This document shows positions 42,374 to 51,085 of a DNA stretch of 64,000 nucleotides, in pieces; within the stretch, counting starts at the first letter, position 1, and the number at the start of each line of letters is the position of its first letter. The stretch is from CANNDT01 sp945876205. GTDB lineage: Bacteria > Acidobacteriota > Vicinamibacteria > Vicinamibacterales > UBA2999. The position numbers and the translations under genes were made by a program. The notes under the pieces are model-generated. The model had not been told where the DNA came from. It worked only from the letters and a program-made list of their open reading frames with translations, and made no database searches. The stretch is from positions 1-64,000 of the forward strand of contig CANNDT010000006.1 in NCBI GenBank assembly GCA_947503365.1. The letters are read 5' to 3'.

Positions 42374-45300
42374 CTAAAAATCCAGGTTCCAGCTGATCTT
42401 GAGCAGGCGCGCCTGCAGGATCGACTGTGGCCGCTGCCACGGCGTGGTTCCCCCGAACGCCGAATTGACCGAGAGCACCGAGCTCGAATTGAGCGCGTTG
42501 AACACATCCAGGTTGATCGACGTCTGGGCACGGCCAAACCTGAGCACCTTTCCCACGCGCAGATCGACCTGGTTGATCCGGTTCGCGACGAGCGTCCCTG
42601 GGGCGATCAGGTTGACCGTGGCGTTGGCGGCGCCGCCCGATAGTGGACGCCCGAGCGATGACTGCACGAGCGCGTTGCTGGCAACATAGGTGGCGTTGGC
42701 GATCGGGCCTGGCGTGTTCTGCACCGTGCCGCTCACCTGTACATCGATCTTCGGCACCGTGTACGCCGCGAGGAACTTCACCTGCGTGAGCCAGGGTGTC
42801 GTGGCATCGCAGAACGGGTTGAGCATCGCCGTCTCGGGAAGCTTTTCCCTGATCTCGCACGAATCCAGGCTCGTGCGTCCGGTACTCGTGCCGCCCTGCA
42901 CGACGAGCCCGTTTCTAATCCGGGCGCTCATGTTGACGTCGACGCCACTCCAGACCTCCGTCTGCGTGCCGTAGTTGGAGGCTTTCGTGATGTAGGTGTC
43001 GACCAGGCCGACCTTGTTGGGGTTGAGATCGTAGAACCCGGAGATCGTGTCGCCGGCGCTCGGCAGCCGCGGATCGCCGTTCGGAGCGGTCACGCTGAAT
43101 GCGGTGACGTCCGACGGCGCGACGGCGCGGTTGTCCGCGACGAAGAAGTTGCCGTACCAGCGGCGGAACAGGCTGACGTCCACCGACACGCGCGGCAGCA
43201 CTTCCTGCTGGACGCCCGCGGAGAACTCCCAGTTGTACGCCCGGATGCCCCACCCGTCGAGAACCGCGGGATCGTAGGTGGACCCCCCGGTGGCCCGGCC
43301 GAAGTTCTGGTTGGCCATCGCCCCGCACTCGCCGTTGGCGGCCGGCGCGGAGAGGTCGCAATCCGGGACGTAGTTTCCGTTCCGCGGGTCGCCTGCGGGA
43401 AACGTCGTCCGGTCATTCCACGACCGCGTCGTGGTGTTGCCGACACGGTTGATCGGGTTGAGCACCGATCCGAAGAACGCGTTGCCCGAGCCCATGCCCT
43501 CGACGTACTTGTTCAGGCTGACCTTGAGCGCCGTCTTGCCGTTGTCAAAGACATCGTAGGCCGCGCCCAGCTTCGGCGTCAGATCCTTGAACGTGACACC
43601 GTCGGCCGCCGGGAACGTGATGTTGCGCGTCGGCAGCAGGGACGTTGGCCCCGCGGTGGTGTCGGGCGATGAGTTCTTGAAGTGGTCGAGCCGGAGGCCG
43701 TAGCTGGCCGTCAGCCTGCCGATCGTCCACTTGTCCTGCACGAACGCACCCGAGTCGGAGTCGGTCGTGTAGATCGTTCTCAGCGGATAGCCCTGAATCG
43801 TGATCTGGTTCGGCACGCCGTTGTTGAACCGGTAGGCCACCTGCTGCGAGCCGGGCAGCGGATTTCCGAGATCGTTGACCTCGTTGCCGTTGCCGAACAT
43901 GAAGCCCGCCTTGAAGACGTGGCCGCCGGCGATGTACGACACCGACGACCGGATGAACATCGTCGAGAAGAAGGTCACACGCAAGTTCGGGTTGGCGCCC
44001 GCATTGTTCACAGTTCGGTAGACCAGGTTGCCCAGGGCCTGCTCGGTCACCGAGATCATCAACGGGTTGGAGTTGATGGCCGGCACGTCGCGCCGCTGAT
44101 CCTGGTGCCGGTTGATGAACGCGCCCTCGACCAGCAGCCGGTTGGTCAACGGTGCCGACCAGTCGCCCATGATGTTGCGCTGCTTGACGCTCTTGCGATA
44201 CAGCGCCGCCTCGGGCGCGGTGGTCGCATTGATGCCGTCAGTACACGCGCAGTAGCCCGATTCCTGGTGGCTGTAGCCAACCTTCAGCTTCGGGTGCACC
44301 TGCCACGTCAGCCGGCCATGGAAATCCGTTCCGTCGACCACGTTGAACGGGTGGCTGTTGAGATCCGCGGCGTAGGTCCAGGCATTGGGATCGTTCGCGT
44401 TGAGGTTGGTGAACGCGCCCGCCGGATAGTATTCGTTCTTCTGGCTCTTGTAGGCGACGTGGAACCAGAGCCTGTCCTTCAGAATCGGGCCGCCGCCGCC
44501 GGGGTTGTAGTCCCACAGGCGCTTCACCGAGTTCGGCGTGCCGAGGCCCGCGGCCTTCAATTCATCCGTGAAGTTGTCGCCCTGCATCGACTCGTTGCCG
44601 AAGCCTGCGGAGACGGTGCCGGTGAACCGGTTGCCGCCGTCCTTCGGGATGTAGTTGACGCGCACACCGCCGGTCGGCAGCTCAGCCGACACCGCACCGG
44701 TGTCGATGGCGATCTCCTGGTAGGCGCTCATGTTGGTGGCGACGATGATGTTGTTCGCGCCGTTGGCGGTGATGGCCAGCGAGACGCCATTCTGCGTGAG
44801 GCGCTGATCGACGCCGCGGCTGCCGTGCACGGTGAGCTGCGACGACACCTGGTCCGCCGTGCCGCCGACGTCCTGGCTGACCGCGCCGGCAATCGAGACG
44901 CCGGGGATGAGCGTCGCGAGGTTCTTGTCGGTCTTTCCCGTCGGAATGGCGTCGATGACGTCGTGGCCGAGCACGCGCTGCTGCGTCGTGTTCTGCACGT
45001 CGACGATCGGAGACTCGCCGGTCACGGTCACCGTTTCCTCGAGCGCGCCGACCCGCAGGTCACCGTTGATGGTGGCGGAAAACGATCCGGTCAGCTCGAC
45101 CCCTTCGCGCTGGACGACGGCAAACCCAGCCAGCGTGAAGGTGACGGTGTAGGTGCCCGGCCGCAGGTTCTCGATCCGGTACTGGCCGGAGTCGTTGGTC
45201 ACGGCCGTCCGAACCTTCTCGATCAAGGCAGGACTGGACGCTTCGACGGTGACGCCGGGCAGCACCGCGCCGGACGAGTCGCGAGCCACCCCGGTGATGG

Positions 45301-45382
45301 ACGCCTGCGCGAATGCCAGCGCCGGCACGAGCGAAGCGATGAACACGAGCGCCGCGATCCGTCCGAGACTCCGTACATGCAT
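42374..45382 (-). CDS. TonB-dependent receptor, Oar-like, with carboxypeptidase-regulatory N-domain
   Basis: This 1002-residue outer-membrane receptor has a signal peptide (1-26, ending ALAFAQ). A CarboxypepD_reg domain (about 27-105, ITGVARDSSGAVLPGVTV) is followed by a plug domain (about 110-240) and a large TonB-type barrel ending in KISWNLDF with terminal Phe. This architecture (Oar/SusC-like without TonB-box detail) is abundant in Acidobacteriota and imports oligosaccharides or other large compounds. ATG 45382 was chosen because GGAGA precedes it. The adjacent gene on the same strand is a secreted protein of unknown function. Confidence 0.93.
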   Translation of the reverse strand: MHVRSLGRIAALVFIASLVPALAFAQASITGVARDSSGAVLPGVTVEASSPALIEKVRTAVTNDSGQYRIENLRPGTYTVTFTLAGFAVVQREGVELTGSFSATINGDLRVGALEETVTVTGESPIVDVQNTTQQRVLGHDVIDAIPTGKTDKNLATLIPGVSIAGAVSQDVGGTADQVSSQLTVHGSRGVDQRLTQNGVSLAITANGANNIIVATNMSAYQEIAIDTGAVSAELPTGGVRVNYIPKDGGNRFTGTVSAGFGNESMQGDNFTDELKAAGLGTPNSVKRLWDYNPGGGGPILKDRLWFHVAYKSQKNEYYPAGAFTNLNANDPNAWTYAADLNSHPFNVVDGTDFHGRLTWQVHPKLKVGYSHQESGYCACTDGINATTAPEAALYRKSVKQRNIMGDWSAPLTNRLLVEGAFINRHQDQRRDVPAINSNPLMISVTEQALGNLVYRTVNNAGANPNLRVTFFSTMFIRSSVSYIAGGHVFKAGFMFGNGNEVNDLGNPLPGSQQVAYRFNNGVPNQITIQGYPLRTIYTTDSDSGAFVQDKWTIGRLTASYGLRLDHFKNSSPDTTAGPTSLLPTRNITFPAADGVTFKDLTPKLGAAYDVFDNGKTALKVSLNKYVEGMGSGNAFFGSVLNPINRVGNTTTRSWNDRTTFPAGDPRNGNYVPDCDLSAPAANGECGAMANQNFGRATGGSTYDPAVLDGWGIRAYNWEFSAGVQQEVLPRVSVDVSLFRRWYGNFFVADNRAVAPSDVTAFSVTAPNGDPRLPSAGDTISGFYDLNPNKVGLVDTYITKASNYGTQTEVWSGVDVNMSARIRNGLVVQGGTSTGRTSLDSCEIREKLPETAMLNPFCDATTPWLTQVKFLAAYTVPKIDVQVSGTVQNTPGPIANATYVASNALVQSSLGRPLSGGAANATVNLIAPGTLVANRINQVDLRVGKVLRFGRAQTSINLDVFNALNSSSVLSVNSAFGGTTPWQRPQSILQARLLKISWNLDF

Positions 45383-45405
45383 GTTCCGGTCTCCAGGGAA
45401 GTTCG

Positions 45406-46176
45406 TTACCGTGTGGTATCGCATCGCGTCGGCATCCACTTCGAGCCGTCGCGTTCCTGCTTGAAATCAGTGCTGGTGATGAATTCCTGCGTGAGGTAGG
45501 CCGGGTCGGCGACGATCGACGTGACGGTGATCCATTCGCTGCCGTCGGGCGCGGCGTGACGATCGAAGTACTCGGTCAGCACGGCGCCGGCGCTGTACGG
45601 CACGCCGTTCTGTCTCAGGTAACCCGGCCGCAACCTGGTCGTGACCACGCGCAGCGAGCCCCATGGCCGCGTCGCGCCGCGGCCGCCGGCGCCCTCCCAC
45701 GCTGCCACCGATTCGCCCTGCCACGAGGGTTCGGTGGCAGGTTGATGCCCGCGTCCGAAATGCAGCAGCCGCACCTGCTCGCCCGCGTCGAACTCGATCT
45801 TCAGCGTCTCGTCGTCGGGCCACGTGATGCGCAGCCGTCCCGGCACGCGCATCAGGCCGGCGGCGCCGTACCACTTGCAGGCGTTGCCGCCGGCGGCGTC
45901 AGTCGCCGGATCCCAGGCCTGGGCGACCTTTCTTCCTTCGGCGTTGAGCGGCACACCGCCGATATCGCCGGGGCGGGGCGTGGCGATTCGGAAACGCCAG
46001 TCTTCGCTCACGACCGAGACCCAGTAGCCGGCGAGATTCACCGGAGCGATTTCACGCGGCGAAGGCGGGCGCGCAGCCGCCCCTCCGCCGCCGCGGCCGC
46101 CTTGCGCCGCTGCGCCAGCCGTACACATGACGATGGCGGCGAGCATCACGGCCGGTGTCATGAGCTGCCGTCGCAT
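45406..46176 (-). CDS. Secreted protein sharing a domain with the upstream MBL-fold protein
   Basis: This 256-residue protein has a signal peptide (1-25, ending AAAQ) and a Gly/Ala-rich segment. A beta-rich domain follows with LAGYWVSVVSEDWRFR near 50, LTEYFDRH near 205 and DPAYLTQEFITSTDF near 230. The same pattern (GDW, LTEEFIRHG, DPVYLTEPLVQSQNF) occurs in the N-terminal half of the neighbouring 591-residue protein, so the two are paralogous here. The ATG shares one base with the upstream stop (TGATG), so they are co-translated. No known function; such proteins are common in Acidobacteriota. Confidence 0.75.
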   Translation of the reverse strand: MRRQLMTPAVMLAAIVMCTAGAAAQGGRGGGGAAARPPSPREIAPVNLAGYWVSVVSEDWRFRIATPRPGDIGGVPLNAEGRKVAQAWDPATDAAGGNACKWYGAAGLMRVPGRLRITWPDDETLKIEFDAGEQVRLLHFGRGHQPATEPSWQGESVAAWEGAGGRGATRPWGSLRVVTTRLRPGYLRQNGVPYSAGAVLTEYFDRHAAPDGSEWITVTSIVADPAYLTQEFITSTDFKQERDGSKWMPTRCDTTR

Positions 46177-47951
46177 CAACGTTGCGCCTGCAAGCTGCGA
46201 TAGACGACCTCGACGAACGTGTCGCCGGGGCCGTATTCGGGGTCGTATTCGAACGTCGGCCGCGCAGCCTTGACCTGCTCGAGCGTCATTCCCTTCTGGA
46301 TCAGCGCCTGCACGCGGTCGCGCACGATCGTCAACATGTCGCGGTACTCGGAGACGTCGCCTTCGTCGCAGAGACGTCCACGTCCGGGTACCACCATGGT
46401 GCCGCCCTCTTCCTTTTCACCCGGTACCATCGCCTCGAGCAGCCAGTTGATGGCGTCGATTTCACCCTGGATGCTGCCGCCTTTTCCGAGATCGATCTGC
46501 GGATACCGCGTCTTGTCGAAGATGTCGCCGGCCGCGATGACATCCGACCGGCGCATCACGACCACCACGTCGCCATCGGTGGTCGCGGTCCGCCGAAAGA
46601 GCTGAAAGGCCTGGCCGTTGAAATATTCGTCCTGCTGCGACACGAAGAAGGTGGAGGTCGGCCACGCGGCGACCGGCATGGCGGGACGATCGCCGGTGGG
46701 CGCGCTCAACCGATTGAGCGTTTCCTCGTGCGCCATGATGATCGCGCCCTCGTCGATCGTTTCCCGGCTGCGAATCGCCTTGGCGAGCTGATTGATCGCC
46801 GCTGTGCCGCCGACGTGATCGGGACTCGAGCTGGTCTGCACGATGTAGCGGACCGGCTGGTCCGAGAGCGCCCGGATTGCGGCGGCGGTGGCGGCGGCCA
46901 TCGCCGCGGAGCCCGTGTCAACCACGAACATGCCGAGCGGACCGACGTTGACGGTCACGTTTCCGGCCGCGGTCGCAAGCATGAACACGTCGCTGGCTAC
47001 CTGGACGACCTCGACCTCGTTTGCGGAGGGGGCCGCGGGCCGCGCGCGGACGTCCGCGCGACGCTGCAGCGGCATCGACGGCGTGGGGCTCGCAGGCGTT
47101 GCGGCAAGACTCTTCAGAGTTCCGCGGTATTCGGGATACATCGACTCGGCTCCGGCGCGCGTCGCGTCGAGCGGCAGGCCGAACCGCTTCGAGTATTCCT
47201 CGACGAACGGGTTTTCGCCGGGAAGGTAGTGCGGCACGTAGCCGGGCGCGCGCCCGGCGATCTCGACCTGCGGGCGGCAGACCGTCCAAGCCTGGTAGGT
47301 CGCGGGCGTGACGTTCGAGACGAGAACGAAATTCTGGCTCTGCACCAGCGGCTCGGTGAGATACACGGGATCCTGCGCCGTGGTGACATGCGTCAGATAG
47401 GCGTTGCCGTGGCGGATGAATTCCTCCGTCAGGGTCGTCTGGTCGCTTTGCGGAAGGCCGATGCGCCGGTGGAAGAATCGCTTCAGGTGGGTGGTCGTGA
47501 CGGTGAGCTTGTGGCCATCCCACGTGCCGGTCGAGAAGCCCTGCCAGGTGTGCGGCGCGTACGGGCCCGGATGCGGGCGGCCGTCCATCCAGATCGTGCG
47601 CGTCTGCGCGAAGGTGGCGATGAACGTCTTGATCGCGATGACTTCCTGGGTGACCGGATGCTTCTCCTCCGAGATGCGGATCTGCGCCGGCCCGCGGAAG
47701 GCCCACGCCGCACCGTTCGGCACGCACTGGCGTTCGAGCACGGTCAGCCGGCCTTCCTGCCACGCATCGCCGTGTGCCACCGCTTCGCGGGTCAGCGGCA
47801 GGCCGGTGAAATCACCCAACAGCGGGTCGTTCCGGTTGGGATCCTCGTGCGCGCGGCTGCTCCAGTCGCCAACCAGGCTGACCTGTGCGCCGGCGGGAGC
47901 CGCACATGCAAAGACGAGAGCACAGAGCACGACACGTGCGGCGGGACGCAT
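46176..47951 (-). CDS. Secreted two-domain protein: paralogous beta domain fused to a degenerate metallo-beta-lactamase fold
   Basis: This 591-residue protein has a signal peptide (1-22). Residues 25-275 are a beta-rich domain related to the neighbouring 256-residue protein. Residues 315-585 form a metallo-beta-lactamase fold (VNVGPLGMFVVDTGSAA, then the position of HxHxDH). The metal motif reads SSSPDH at 374-379, so both leading histidines are replaced by serine while Asp378 and His379 remain. Later parts of the fold (GDIFDKTRYPQID) are kept. It may have lost zinc hydrolase activity or bind one metal differently. A good ribosome site (AAGGAGA) precedes the ATG. Confidence 0.78.
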   Translation of the reverse strand: MRPAARVVLCALVFACAAPAGAQVSLVGDWSSRAHEDPNRNDPLLGDFTGLPLTREAVAHGDAWQEGRLTVLERQCVPNGAAWAFRGPAQIRISEEKHPVTQEVIAIKTFIATFAQTRTIWMDGRPHPGPYAPHTWQGFSTGTWDGHKLTVTTTHLKRFFHRRIGLPQSDQTTLTEEFIRHGNAYLTHVTTAQDPVYLTEPLVQSQNFVLVSNVTPATYQAWTVCRPQVEIAGRAPGYVPHYLPGENPFVEEYSKRFGLPLDATRAGAESMYPEYRGTLKSLAATPASPTPSMPLQRRADVRARPAAPSANEVEVVQVASDVFMLATAAGNVTVNVGPLGMFVVDTGSAAMAAATAAAIRALSDQPVRYIVQTSSSPDHVGGTAAINQLAKAIRSRETIDEGAIIMAHEETLNRLSAPTGDRPAMPVAAWPTSTFFVSQQDEYFNGQAFQLFRRTATTDGDVVVVMRRSDVIAAGDIFDKTRYPQIDLGKGGSIQGEIDAINWLLEAMVPGEKEEGGTMVVPGRGRLCDEGDVSEYRDMLTIVRDRVQALIQKGMTLEQVKAARPTFEYDPEYGPGDTFVEVVYRSLQAQR

Positions 47952-47992
47952 GGATTCTCCTTACGGCCCGCGAAGTATACGCCGCCGGCGGT

Positions 47993-48337
47993 CTATTTTT
48001 TTGCCGGCCGCTTGACCAGCCTGGGTGGCTGGCCCTCGCCGCGTTTCCCGATCGCCGGGACGAAGGAGTCGTCGTGCTTTTCGCGCGCGAGGCCCTTGGC
48101 CGCTTCCATGACTTCGCGCGCCCGGCGGCTGCTGGCGACCAGCTTCTGCTTGTGCGAATCGGTCAGCTCGCGCTTCGGTTTGACGCGCCGTGGGACGACC
48201 GCGGCGTCGGGGGCGTGCGCTGCGACCTCGGGGATCTCGGCCAGCGCCTCGATGGCTTTATCAATGGCGGACAGTTGCTCGCGCAACTCCTGCCGTTGGT
48301 GTTCAAGGTCGCGCCGTATCTGGTCGAGGTTGGTCAT
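47993..48337 (-). CDS. Small coiled-coil protein of unknown function
   Basis: This 114-residue protein has an N-terminal coiled coil (about 3-38, DQIRRDLEHQRQELREQL), then a Pro/Ala linker and a basic helical region with SHKQKLVASSRRAREVMEAA, ending in KRPAKK. The second part resembles the ends of small nucleic-acid-binding proteins in composition, but I recognise no family. It stands alone on the minus strand between the MBL-fold and J-domain-like genes. Confidence 0.6.
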   Translation of the reverse strand: MTNLDQIRRDLEHQRQELREQLSAIDKAIEALAEIPEVAAHAPDAAVVPRRVKPKRELTDSHKQKLVASSRRAREVMEAAKGLAREKHDDSFVPAIGKRGEGQPPRLVKRPAKK

Positions 48338-48426
48338 GCAGGTCGTAGATTACCAGCGACGCGTCCTCGTTGACGACGTCGATGAGGAGGAGCGCCGGCG
48401 CGACGGGTACCGTGACCGGTCGTGCC

Positions 48427-49161
48427 TCATGACGATTGCATGGCGGCCAGCCGGTTGCGGGCGGCCAGGATGTCGCGTCTCAGGCGCCGGACCGTGTCAG
48501 CCACCAGGTCGGTGCCCCGTTTTCTGGCCTCGTCTACCATCGCCTTCAGCTTCCATAACGCCGTGTCCTTCAGCGCCCCGAGTTCGTCGTCGCACCCGGC
48601 CAGTTGTTCCTCGAGTTCTGCGATGCGGCGGACCAGCCGCTGCGTTGCCGCCTCGGGGTCGTTACCCTGCACGGCTTCAGGACTCTTTTCCCATGCCTGC
48701 AGAATCGAGCGCAGCCGCTCTTCGTCGCCCAGCGCGTAGGCACGGTTCGCCTCGATCATCAGGCTGTGACGACGATCTCGCGCGAGCGGATCAGCGGCGA
48801 GGTCCGGATGGATCGCCTTGGCGACATCGCGAAAGAGCCTGCGAACCGCATCTGAGGTATATCGAGCCGCCGCCTCGGGTTGAGGGTCGGCGGGCGCGGA
48901 GCTGCTCGCTGCCTCGTTCTCCAGCCGCTTGTCGATCTCCCCCAGCTCCGCCTCGGCGATCGCCAGCTCCAGTTCCTCGAGCTGCTCGTGCAGCTCACCG
49001 ACGTCCCGCCGGTATTTGAGCTGGAAGGCGGCCAGCTCAGATTTCACTCGGTCAATGGCGGCGCCGCGCTCCTCGAGCGCCGCCTCGAGCTCGGTCACGT
49101 GCGAGCAGAGACCCTCCAACACGGGATCGTGAGGCTGGGCAGACGGGACGAGATTCGCCAC
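48427..49161 (-). CDS. J-domain-like protein flanked by coiled coils
   Basis: This 244-residue cytoplasmic protein has coiled coils at about 20-80 and 165-240, with a J-domain-like region between. The latter has VRRLFRDVAKAIHPDLAADP, keeping the HPD tripeptide that stimulates DnaK, and then HSLMIEANRAYALGDEERL, the usual helix IV region. It has no Gly/Phe region or zinc finger, so it is not DnaJ itself. It probably recruits Hsp70 to a target bound by the coiled coils. TATTAT (49173-49168) lies six bases before the GTG start, which predicts a leaderless mRNA. Confidence 0.75.
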   Translation of the reverse strand: MANLVPSAQPHDPVLEGLCSHVTELEAALEERGAAIDRVKSELAAFQLKYRRDVGELHEQLEELELAIAEAELGEIDKRLENEAASSSAPADPQPEAAARYTSDAVRRLFRDVAKAIHPDLAADPLARDRRHSLMIEANRAYALGDEERLRSILQAWEKSPEAVQGNDPEAATQRLVRRIAELEEQLAGCDDELGALKDTALWKLKAMVDEARKRGTDLVADTVRRLRRDILAARNRLAAMQSS

Positions 49162-49321
49162 ACCTGGATAATATCGGACCGCTCAGGACGGATCGAGGTG
49201 GCGGTCCGCATCGTTGCGTTCAGTCCATATAATCAGCTCAGCCGCAACCCGGATGAACGCGGCCGCCCAGCCATACGCTAGTCTAGCGAGTGCCGCACGC
49301 GGGCACGAAGAGTGGAGATTC

Positions 49322-51085
49322 ATGAAGTGGTCGACGGAGCACGATAGCCTCACGGGCGAGGAGTACATCGCGGTCGATACGCGCGGCGAGCCGCTGCTTC
49401 GCGATCCGTTCACGAACAAGAGCACGGCGTTCACGGCGGAGGAGCGCGACGAGCTCGGCCTCGACGGCCTGGTGCCGCCGGCGACGAGCACCATGGACCA
49501 GCAACTGGCCAGGGTCTACGAGAACTATCTCGTCAAGCAGACATCCCTCGAGCGCTACATCCACCTGGTCAGCCTTCGCGAGCGGAACGAGACGCTGTTC
49601 TACCGCCTCGTCCACGACCACATCGACGAGATGATGCCGATCGTCTACACGCCGGTGGTCGGCGAAGCGTGCCAGCAGTTCTCCCACATCTTCCGCCACT
49701 CGCGCGGCCTCTACATCTCGTACGAACAACGGCACCGGATCGACGACATCCTCACCAACCATCCGCGGCCGCCAGCCATCATCGTGGTCACCGACGGCGA
49801 ACGGATCCTCGGGCTCGGCGACCAGGGAATCGGCGGGATGGGAATCCCGACCGGAAAGCTGTCCCTCTACACCGCGTGCGCCGGGATTCCGCCCTCGCTG
49901 ACGCTGCCGATCGTGCTCGACGTGGGCACGGAGAATCAGGAGCGGCTGAACGACCCGTTGTATCTCGGCCTGCGGCACCGGCGGATTCGCGGACGCGAGT
50001 ACCAGGACTTCATCGATCAATTTGTCGAGGCCGTGATCCGCGTCTACCCCGACGCCGTCCTGCAGTGGGAAGATTTTCTCAAGGCCAATGCCATCACGCA
50101 GCTCACGCGCTTTCGCGACCGGTTGTGCTCGTTCAACGACGACATACAGGGCACGGCGGCGGTCGTGTGCGCCGGGGTGTACGCCGCGCTGCGGATGACC
50201 GGCGGGGCGATACGCGACCAGCGCGTCGTCCTGGGCGGAGCCGGGGCGTCGGCGCAGGGAATTGCCAGCCTTCTGGTGGCGGCGCTGCGCGATGGCGGGC
50301 TGTCCGGCGAGGAGGCGCGGCGGCGCATTTCCACGGTGGACAGCCGCGGACTGGTGACCGAGGGGCGGCCGGAGCTCGAGGACTTCAAGGCGGCCTACGC
50401 GCGGCCGGTCGAGGAGGTGGCGACCTTCGCGTGCAGCGATCCCGCGCACATCACGCTGGAGGAGACCATCCGCAACATCAAGCCGACGATTCTCATCGGC
50501 ACCTCGGGCGCGGCCGGCCTCTTCACCGAGGCCGTGGTCCGGGCCATGGCCGACGTCAACGATCGTCCGATCGTGTTTCCGCTGTCGAATCCGACGAGCA
50601 AGGCCGAGTGCACGGCGGCGGAGGCGATTGGGTGGTCCGACGGCCGCGCGATTGTGGCCACCGGAAGCCCGTTCGATCCGGTTGTCCATCGCGGCCGGAC
50701 GCACCGCATCGGGCAGGGGAACAACGCGTTCGTCTTTCCAGGCGTCGGGCTGGGCCTGTGGGTGGGAGGCGTGCGACGCGTGACCGATGCCATGTTCCTC
50801 GATGCCGCCCGGGCGCTGGCTCACCAGGTGAGCCAGGCGGATCTGGATCAGGGCGCGGTCTTTCCCGCGCTCACCCGCATTCGCGACTGCTCGCATGCCG
50901 TGGCGTGCGCCGTGATCCGCCGCGCGGTGGCCGAGGGCCACGCGCAGCCGGAGATTCTGACAGACCTCGAAGAGACCGTGAGACGCGCGATGTGGTTTCC
51001 GTCGTACCGGCCGGTTCGATACCGGCCTCTCGACGCTGTCAGGCGACTGGATCGCCAGGCAGCACGACCCGCCGCGCGGCGGTGA
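49322..51085 (+). CDS. maeA: NAD-dependent malic enzyme
   Basis: This 587-residue malic enzyme of the large SfcA/MaeA class decarboxylates malate to pyruvate with NAD(P). Family segments are MPIVYTPVVGEACQQFSHIFR, TDGERILGLGDQGIGGMGIP, the catalytic Lys region IPTGKLSLYTACAG, FNDDIQGTAAV and VLGGAGASAQGIA for the dinucleotide, then SNPTSKAEC and GQGNNAFVFPG. ATG 49322 has GGAG upstream and gives normal length; a TATAAT at 49228-49233 may be its -10. The 3' end overlaps the convergent CoA-transferase gene by 47 bases. It supplies pyruvate next to pyruvate:ferredoxin oxidoreductase. Confidence 0.95.
   Translation: MKWSTEHDSLTGEEYIAVDTRGEPLLRDPFTNKSTAFTAEERDELGLDGLVPPATSTMDQQLARVYENYLVKQTSLERYIHLVSLRERNETLFYRLVHDHIDEMMPIVYTPVVGEACQQFSHIFRHSRGLYISYEQRHRIDDILTNHPRPPAIIVVTDGERILGLGDQGIGGMGIPTGKLSLYTACAGIPPSLTLPIVLDVGTENQERLNDPLYLGLRHRRIRGREYQDFIDQFVEAVIRVYPDAVLQWEDFLKANAITQLTRFRDRLCSFNDDIQGTAAVVCAGVYAALRMTGGAIRDQRVVLGGAGASAQGIASLLVAALRDGGLSGEEARRRISTVDSRGLVTEGRPELEDFKAAYARPVEEVATFACSDPAHITLEETIRNIKPTILIGTSGAAGLFTEAVVRAMADVNDRPIVFPLSNPTSKAECTAAEAIGWSDGRAIVATGSPFDPVVHRGRTHRIGQGNNAFVFPGVGLGLWVGGVRRVTDAMFLDAARALAHQVSQADLDQGAVFPALTRIRDCSHAVACAVIRRAVAEGHAQPEILTDLEETVRRAMWFPSYRPVRYRPLDAVRRLDRQAARPAARR

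Noticed and set aside
43682..45499. Plus-strand open frame of 605 codons opposite the TonB receptor
   Set aside because: Low-complexity Arg/Val/His composition; the minus strand encodes the receptor with signal peptide and plug domain.
46182..49019. Plus-strand open frame of 945 codons
   Set aside because: It spans several well-supported minus-strand genes and has the composition of a high-GC antisense frame.
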